Of a stretch of 11,171 bases of DNA, positions 6,965-11,171 are shown piece by piece. Positions within the stretch are counted from its first letter, which is position 1. Each line of letters opens with the position of its first letter. Origin of the DNA: Paracoccaceae bacterium (GTDB taxonomy: Bacteria; Pseudomonadota; Alphaproteobacteria; Rhodobacterales; Rhodobacteraceae); NCBI GenBank assembly GCA_003512825.1, contig DOOI01000117.1, positions 1-11,171 on the forward strand. Reading direction: 5' to 3'. The notes beneath the pieces were generated by a model. The model did no database searches. It saw only the letters and a list, made by a program, of their open reading frames with translations, and had not been told where the DNA came from. The translations under genes and the position numbers were made by a program.

Positions 6965-7221
6965 CAGGTCTTCCTTTCAAGGTCATCACTGTCTCATCGC
7001 AGAATGACCCGTAAATCCGACCAAAAATGGGCCGAAGCGGGGCCATTTCATTGCCCCCCCGATTGCGGGCTTGTCCCGGCCATCCCCCGCCACCCGCAGC
7101 GTCACAGCGCGATGCAGTGGCCCGAGCACCCCAAGCATTGCGAAACCAACGCCGGAATGTCGCGCGGCTTGGTCGTTTTCCACGCGGACCTTTCGCGGGT
7201 TTGCCGCCATGCTCTGACCCT
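6965..7221. promoter_or_regulatory. Divergent intergenic region between the EF-hand and GST genes
   Basis: This 257-base gap separates the minus-strand block from the plus-strand block, so it should hold at least two outward promoters. I could not identify a -35/-10 pair with confidence on either strand. The EF-hand ribosome-binding site (AAAGGAAG, minus strand) lies at its left end. The right end has no clear Shine-Dalgarno before the GST ATG, but has a two-codon frame (ATG CTC TGA, 7209-7217) four bases before it. A doubtful minus-strand frame also lies inside. No tRNA or small RNA fold was recognised. Confidence 0.35.
6986..7210 (-). CDS. Doubtful 74-codon frame in the divergent gap
   Basis: A minus-strand ATG frame ends in tandem TGA codons about 20 bases before the EF-hand start, in a position where it could head that operon. 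Roughly two thirds of its third codon positions are G or C, which neither proves nor excludes coding in this genome. The product (start MAANPRKVRVEN) has no signal peptide, clear membrane helix or family I recognise. Only a weak purine stretch (AGGGTCAGAGC) precedes the ATG. It could be a real orphan small gene, but a chance frame in GC-rich DNA is more likely. Confidence 0.2.
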   Translation of the reverse strand: MAANPRKVRVENDQAARHSGVGFAMLGVLGPLHRAVTLRVAGDGRDKPAIGGAMKWPRFGPFLVGFTGHSAMRQ

Positions 7222-7914
7222 ATGCTGATCTTGCACTACGCTCCAGATAACGCCTCGTTGATCCTGCGCCTTGCGCTGGACGAAGCGGGCATGCCGTATC
7301 GCAGCGCTTTGGTGGACCGCCGCCAGCATGGTCAAACTCGGCCCGACTATAAGCGGCTCAACCCAGTCGGACGGATCCCGGCACTGGAAACGCCGCAAGG
7401 GCCGATTTTCGAAACCGCCGCCTGCCTTTTGTGGATTGCCGAGACCAGCGGCCACCTTGCCCCCGCGCCACAAGATGCCGGACGTCCGGGCTTTCTCAAA
7501 TGGCTTTTCTTTCTGTCCAACACCTTGCATGCGGAAATGCGGATGTTGTTTTACCCGGAAAAATACGCCCCCGGCGCCGAGCAGACATTGCGCGATCAAG
7601 TGGCGCAAAACATTGATGGCCATCTTGCCCTGCTGGCTCAGGCCGTCACCGCCTGCGATGGCTTTAGCGCAGCTGAGGCAAAAACACCCTTGATCACCGA
7701 TCTTTATCTTGCCGTGCTCTTGCGCTGGCCCGCGCTCTATCCAAGAGGCGGCACGGCGTGGTATCGCCTGACCACCTATCCCTCCCTCGCGGCATTGGCC
7801 GCGCGGATCGAGACACGCCCCAGCATGGCACGCGCCATGATCGCCGAAGGTTTAGGCCCGACGCCGCTCACCGCCCCCCACTATCCCAGCCCTCCCGAAG
7901 GAAGCGCGCTCTAA
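7222..7914 (+). CDS. Glutathione S-transferase family protein
   Basis: A 230-residue cytoplasmic GST-fold protein. The N-terminal thioredoxin-like domain (about 1-80) starts LILHYAPDNASLILRLAL. It contains NPVGRIPAL with the conserved cis-Pro53, and FETAACLLWI with Glu64-Thr65, the pair that binds the gamma-glutamyl part of glutathione. The all-helical C-terminal domain (about 88-210) includes PLITDLYLAVLL, matching the helix-capping Ser/Thr-x-x-Asp motif of GSTs. The usual catalytic Ser/Tyr/Cys near residue 10 is not obvious (Asn10, Ser12), so the activity, and whether it is an enzyme at all, is open. The frame runs open 65 codons upstream, but that extension is Pro/Arg-rich and GST-unlike, so the ATG at 7222 is chosen although it lacks a clear Shine-Dalgarno. 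Its stop codon abuts the next start. Confidence 0.88.
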   Translation: MLILHYAPDNASLILRLALDEAGMPYRSALVDRRQHGQTRPDYKRLNPVGRIPALETPQGPIFETAACLLWIAETSGHLAPAPQDAGRPGFLKWLFFLSNTLHAEMRMLFYPEKYAPGAEQTLRDQVAQNIDGHLALLAQAVTACDGFSAAEAKTPLITDLYLAVLLRWPALYPRGGTAWYRLTTYPSLAALAARIETRPSMARAMIAEGLGPTPLTAPHYPSPPEGSAL

Positions 7915-9288
7915 ATGTTCCTATCTGTTTTCGAGATGTTCAAAGTCGGCATTGGCCCCTCGTCCTCGCATACTATGGGGCCGATGGTTGCCGCTGCGCG
8001 CTTTCTTGACCGGGTGCGCCGCGCGCCGTTTCATCCCAAAGGCCTGCGCGCCTCCTTGCATGGCTCGCTGGCCTTCACAGGGGTCGGGCACGCCACCGAC
8101 CGCGCGACCATTCTGGGCCTCGCGGGCTATCTGCCCGACACCTATGATCATGACAAAGCCGAGGCCACGCTGGCCAAGATCAGTGCCACCCAGCAAATCA
8201 CGCCCCCCGGTCTGGAGCCGATGCGCTTTGACCCGGCCAAGGACCTGTTGTTTGACTATGGCCCCGCCCTGCCGCTTCACGCCAATGGCATGATCTTGAT
8301 GGCGACCGACGCACAGGGCGACGTGATCTTGAAAGAGACCTATTATTCCATTGGCGGCGGCTTTGTGATGACCGAGGCCGAGCTGGCCGCAGGCAAGGCC
8401 ACCGACGAGGGCGCCCCCATCCCCTACCCTTTCAAATCTGCTGCGGAAATGCTGGAGATGGCCGCAAAATCCGGCCTTACTATCGCCCAGATGAAACGCG
8501 CCAATGAGGTGGCGCGCAATGGGGCGCAGGGCTTGGATGACGGCGTGGCGCGCATTTGGCAGGTGATGAATGACTGCATCGACCGAGGCCTGTCGACCGA
8601 TGGTATCCTGCCCGGTGGCCTCAAGGTGCGCCGTCGCGCCAAAGCCATCCATGAAGCGCTCGAGGCTGAACGCGGCCTCAATCTTGTGGCGCCCCATACG
8701 ATCAATGACTGGATGAGCGCCTATGCCATGGCGGTGAATGAAGAGAATGCTGCGGGCGGTCAGGTTGTCACGGCCCCCACCAACGGGGCCGCAGGGGTCA
8801 TGCCCGCCGTCATCCGCTATTGGCTTGACCATGTGCCGGGCGCGCGCCCCTCGCAAACCGCAGACTTCCTGCTGACCGCCGCAGCCATTGGTGGTTTGGT
8901 GAAATACAACGCCTCCATTTCCGGTGCCGAAGCGGGCTGTCAGGCGGAAGTCGGCTCTGCGGCGGCGATGGCGGCGGCGGGCCTTGCCGCGGTTTTGGGC
9001 GGCACGCCGGAACAGATCGAAAATGCCGCCGAAATCGCTTTGGAGCACCACCTCGGCATGACCTGCGATCCCGTCAAAGGACTGGTGCAGGTGCCCTGTA
9101 TCGAACGCAACGGTCTGGGGGCCATCAAGGCCGTTTCGGCGGCATCACTGGCCTTGCGCGGCGACGGCCAGCACCTCGTTTCACTGGATGTCTGCATTGA
9201 AACCATGCGCCAAACGGGTCTGGATATGAGCGAGAAATACAAGGAAACGTCGCTGGGTGGTCTCGCAGTCAACGTGCCAAACTGCTGA
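7915..9288 (+). CDS. sdaA: L-serine ammonia-lyase, single-chain iron-sulfur type
   Basis: Deaminates L-serine to pyruvate and ammonia with a [4Fe-4S] cluster, not PLP. The 457 residues contain both halves of the enzyme in one chain. The N-terminal domain with [10 protein letters not shown] (14-23) is followed by the catalytic domain from about 180 onward. Likely cluster ligands are Cys342 ([10 protein letters not shown]), Cys384 (MTCDPVKG) and Cys395 (QVPCIERNG). The last residue is Cys457 (VNVPNC), matching the C-terminal cysteine that occupies the active site in the structurally studied Legionella enzyme. Signature stretches include [21 protein letters not shown], about ten bases upstream inside the GST gene, serves as ribosome-binding site, and the ATG follows the GST stop with no gap. 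The enzyme should be oxygen-sensitive. Confidence 0.96.
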   Translation: MFLSVFEMFKVGIGPSSSHTMGPMVAAARFLDRVRRAPFHPKGLRASLHGSLAFTGVGHATDRATILGLAGYLPDTYDHDKAEATLAKISATQQITPPGLEPMRFDPAKDLLFDYGPALPLHANGMILMATDAQGDVILKETYYSIGGGFVMTEAELAAGKATDEGAPIPYPFKSAAEMLEMAAKSGLTIAQMKRANEVARNGAQGLDDGVARIWQVMNDCIDRGLSTDGILPGGLKVRRRAKAIHEALEAERGLNLVAPHTINDWMSAYAMAVNEENAAGGQVVTAPTNGAAGVMPAVIRYWLDHVPGARPSQTADFLLTAAAIGGLVKYNASISGAEAGCQAEVGSAAAMAAAGLAAVLGGTPEQIENAAEIALEHHLGMTCDPVKGLVQVPCIERNGLGAIKAVSAASLALRGDGQHLVSLDVCIETMRQTGLDMSEKYKETSLGGLAVNVPNC

Positions 9289-9379
9289 TCTCCCTCCTCT
9301 GCCTCGCAAACGAAAGCGTGATGAGCCAGCGCAAAACCTCTGTGCTAAGGAAAATTCTCATCGGTTACAGGAGTAAAAA

Positions 9380-9736
9380 ATGCTGCGCCTCGCTTTCGCT
9401 TTGATCCTCGCTTCCGGCCCTGCATTGGCCCAAAGCACCGACCATTCCGCTCATGCAGGCCACACAATGGCCGCGCCTTCGGATATTCCCTATGCCGCAG
9501 CCCTTGCTGAGGCCAATGCCACCATGCACCGCGACATGAACCTGCCGTTGACCGGCAATGCAGACGTGGATTTCGTGGCTGGCATGCTGCCACACCATCA
9601 AGGCGCAGTAGAAATGGCACAGATCGTTCTGGAGCATGGCACCGATCCCGAAGTTCGCAAACTTGCAGAAGCGATCATCGCCGCGCAACAAACCGAGATT
9701 GCCTGGATGAAAGACTGGTTGGCGAAAAACCAATAA
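9380..9736 (+). CDS. Secreted DUF305 family protein
   Basis: A 118-residue exported protein: a signal peptide to about residue 17-18 (PALAQ), a His/Ala linker (DHSAHAGHTM, 21-30), then a DUF305 domain. The family hallmark is at 65-79, FVAGMLPHHQGAVEMA, with His72 and His73. The C-terminal helix IIAAQQTEIAWMKDWL is also typical. The fold is a ferritin-like helical bundle, and several relatives are linked to copper or other metals; the His/Met content fits periplasmic metal binding, but the role here is inferred. ACAGGAG lies six bases before the ATG. It follows sdaA after 91 bases with no visible terminator, so it may be transcribed from its own promoter or by readthrough. Confidence 0.9.
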   Translation: MLRLAFALILASGPALAQSTDHSAHAGHTMAAPSDIPYAAALAEANATMHRDMNLPLTGNADVDFVAGMLPHHQGAVEMAQIVLEHGTDPEVRKLAEAIIAAQQTEIAWMKDWLAKNQ

Positions 9737-9741
9737 TCCCC

Positions 9742-9834
9742 GGTCACTCGCGACCATGCCCGCCTGTTGCAGCGCGCTTGACGGGTTCGGTCGCCCGTGC
9801 GACCACCGTTCAATACCCATGTCACGACGTGGGT
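9742..9834 (+). other. Set of inverted repeats in the leader of the EamA gene
   Basis: The 121-base gap contains several pairings. GGTCGC (9789-9794) pairs with GCGACC (9799-9804) around a 4-base loop. The same GGTCGC could instead pair with an identical GCGACC at 9750-9755. ACGGG (9781-9785) with CCCGT (9794-9798) is a competing stem. ACCCATGT (9815-9822) pairs with ACGTGGGT (9827-9834), with one G-U pair, around CACG. No T-run follows any of them. They may end DUF305 transcription weakly, protect RNA ends or regulate the exporter. Confidence 0.35.
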
Positions 9835-9857
9835 TTGAGCGATAAAGGGACCCATCG

Positions 9858-10760
9858 ATGGCTGCCGAACGCCGGGCAAATCTGATCGGCGCAGGCTTCA
9901 TGGTCGCGGCAATGGCCGCCTTCGCCATCGAAGACGCGCTGATCAAACTCGCAACCGCCAACGCCCCGATCGGTGTGGTCCTTATGGGGTTTGGGCTGGG
10001 AGGGGCGGCTATTTTTGCGCTCTGGGCGCGCCTTATCGCTGCGCCGATCTGGACAAAAGACGCCCATGCGCCCGCGATGCGACTTCGCTATGTCTTTGAA
10101 ATTTCTGGCCGGCTTTTCTATGTGCTGGCGCTTTGGCTAACGCCGCTTTCCTCTGCCACGCTCATCTTGCAGGCCACGCCCTTGGTGGTCGTCGGGGGAG
10201 CGGCGCTCTTCATGGGCGAGCGCGTTGGCTGGCGACGTTGGCTGGCCATCGCTTTGGGGCTTTGCGGCGTGCTTCTCATCTTGCGCCCCGGTACGGCCAG
10301 TTTCACCCCCCTGTCGATTTTTGCCGTGTTGGGAATGCTGGGCTTTGCAGGGCGCGATCTGGCCAGTCGCGCCGCCCCCAAGACCATTTCGTTGCAGGCT
10401 TTGGGCTTTTTCGGGTTTGTGGCGATCTTTGTGGCAGGTCTGTTTCTTTGGTTGTTGCAGCCATTGTTTGCCACGCAGCCAGCGCCGCCTGTTGAACTCA
10501 TCCCCCTCGCCATTGCGCTCAGTGGCGCGACGCTGGCAGGGGTGGCCGCTTATGCCTGCCTGATGACCGCCATGCGAACAGGCGACGTTTCGGCTGTAAC
10601 GCCCTTTCGCTACACGCGATTGATCTTTGGCACCGTGTTGGGGCTTGTGATCTTTGGCGAACGCCTTGACCCTGCCATGGTGGTCGGGTCTGGGCTTATC
10701 GTGCTCTCGGGCCTCTTTCTTGTGGCGCGCGGCCGCATGGCAACCACGCGCCGCCCATAA
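9858..10760 (+). CDS. EamA/DMT-superfamily inner-membrane transporter
   Basis: A 300-residue polytopic protein with about ten predicted membrane helices, in two homologous EamA halves (about 8-147 and 155-292). Both halves end with the family pattern. In the first it is FMGERVGWRRWLAIALG then GVLLILRPG; in the second FGERLDPAMVVGSGLI then FLVARG. The conserved stretch FRYTRLIFGTVLG before the last helices is common in the branch that includes riboflavin and S-adenosylmethionine carriers, but the substrate cannot be read from sequence and direction of transport is unknown. AAAGGGA at 9844-9850 lies seven bases before the ATG. The gene ends five bases from the convergent aminotransferase stop, leaving no room for a separate terminator. 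Confidence 0.92.
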   Translation: MAAERRANLIGAGFMVAAMAAFAIEDALIKLATANAPIGVVLMGFGLGGAAIFALWARLIAAPIWTKDAHAPAMRLRYVFEISGRLFYVLALWLTPLSSATLILQATPLVVVGGAALFMGERVGWRRWLAIALGLCGVLLILRPGTASFTPLSIFAVLGMLGFAGRDLASRAAPKTISLQALGFFGFVAIFVAGLFLWLLQPLFATQPAPPVELIPLAIALSGATLAGVAAYACLMTAMRTGDVSAVTPFRYTRLIFGTVLGLVIFGERLDPAMVVGSGLIVLSGLFLVARGRMATTRRP

Positions 10761-10765
10761 CGCCG

Positions 10766-11171
10766 TTAGCCTTTCGCAATCACTTTTGCCGCCGCACTCA
10801 GCGCCCCCGCGCCATGGGCGATGTCAAGCGCGTGAAACGCGGTTTCGATCGATCCAAGCATCGCCATCACCATCTGCGCGTTCAGGTGGCCCATATGCCC
10901 AAGCCGGAAAAATCCATGGCTTTCCGGCGATCCCGGCTCAGCCATGCCAAGGCCGATCCCCAATGTGACCCCGGCCTCACCCTCGGTCCATTCCCGCAAC
11001 CGTGTCGCATCTGGTGCCTGCATCCGCAGCGCTGTCACCGCCCGCGAGCGCAACCGCGTATCGGCAATGTTGAACCGCAGGCTCCCGCCCTGCCCCCAGA
11101 CATCCACCGCCGCCCAAATCGCATGGGCCAAGCGGTCGTGACGGGCCCAAACCCCCTCCATCGTCTCGTCC
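10766..11171 (-). CDS. Class V PLP-dependent aminotransferase, C-terminal part only
   Basis: The last 134 or so residues of an aminotransferase whose start lies beyond the right edge; the frame stays open through base 11171. The piece has the small C-terminal domain of the alanine/serine-glyoxylate aminotransferase group. WARHDRLAHAIWAA is a typical helix, and FFRLGHMGHLNAQMV matches the usual FRIGHMGDLN motif, whose Arg binds the substrate carboxylate. The internal ATG at 11161 is not the true start. The PLP-binding lysine would lie upstream and is not seen. Relatives include serine-, alanine- and ureidoglycine-glyoxylate aminotransferases (PucG-like); which one cannot be decided from this fragment. 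Arranged tail to tail with the EamA gene. Confidence 0.9.
   Translation of the reverse strand, partial: DETMEGVWARHDRLAHAIWAAVDVWGQGGSLRFNIADTRLRSRAVTALRMQAPDATRLREWTEGEAGVTLGIGLGMAEPGSPESHGFFRLGHMGHLNAQMVMAMLGSIETAFHALDIAHGAGALSAAAKVIAKG

Noticed and set aside
7027..7221. 65-codon in-frame upstream extension of the GST gene
   Set aside because: The added segment is Pro/Arg-rich and unlike any GST N-terminus, which starts with the beta strand at LILHY; no Shine-Dalgarno for the far start.
7921..9051. 376-codon minus-strand frame opposite sdaA
   Set aside because: Lies wholly within a well-identified enzyme gene; composition is rich in Gly, Arg and His as expected for a mirror frame.
9781..9798. 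T-arm-like ACGGG-TTCGGTCG-CCCGT suggesting a tRNA fragment
   Set aside because: The loop has eight bases instead of seven, and no acceptor, anticodon or D arm can be built around it.

Overview
The window looks like ordinary chromosome from a GC-rich alphaproteobacterium, most likely a member of the Rhodobacterales (Roseobacter/Rhodobacter type). This rests on the gene order rpiA - gor - hflK - hflC - DUF2065 - degP, on the protein sequences, and on GC-rich codon use with strong Shine-Dalgarno sites. No search was run, so the placement is inference. I see no insertion sequence, phage gene, CRISPR array, tRNA or rRNA, and no clear sign of a new defence or biosynthetic system.

Layout. From base 29 to 6964 everything reads on the minus strand, so the first-transcribed gene is at the right: a secreted EF-hand protein (6383-6964), ribose-5-phosphate isomerase A (5465-6253), glutathione reductase (3935-5293), HflK (2710-3864), HflC (1830-2708), a 63-residue DUF2065 membrane protein (1642-1833) and a periplasmic Do/DegP-like serine protease (29-1492). 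The hflK-hflC-DUF2065 block is tightly packed (1-base gap, then a 4-base ATGA overlap). Structured gaps precede hflK and degP. Between 6965 and 7221 the direction switches and a divergent gap opens. Plus-strand genes follow: a glutathione S-transferase-like protein (7222-7914), a single-chain iron-sulfur L-serine ammonia-lyase (7915-9288, ATG directly after the previous stop), a small secreted DUF305 protein (9380-9736) and an EamA/DMT exporter (9858-10760). A class V aminotransferase on the minus strand (10766 to the window edge) meets the exporter tail to tail and is cut by the end of the window.

How they fit. The left block is an envelope-quality and redox module: RpiA belongs to the NADPH-yielding pentose phosphate pathway, glutathione reductase spends NADPH, HflKC is the membrane scaffold that controls FtsH, and the Do protease handles periplasmic misfolding. 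On the right, the GST-like protein and serine deaminase are probably co-transcribed. The points most worth a second look are the inverted repeats in the intergenic gaps (around the gor stop, before degP, and before the EamA gene) and the calmodulin-like spacing of the EF-hand protein, which appears to have one degenerate loop.
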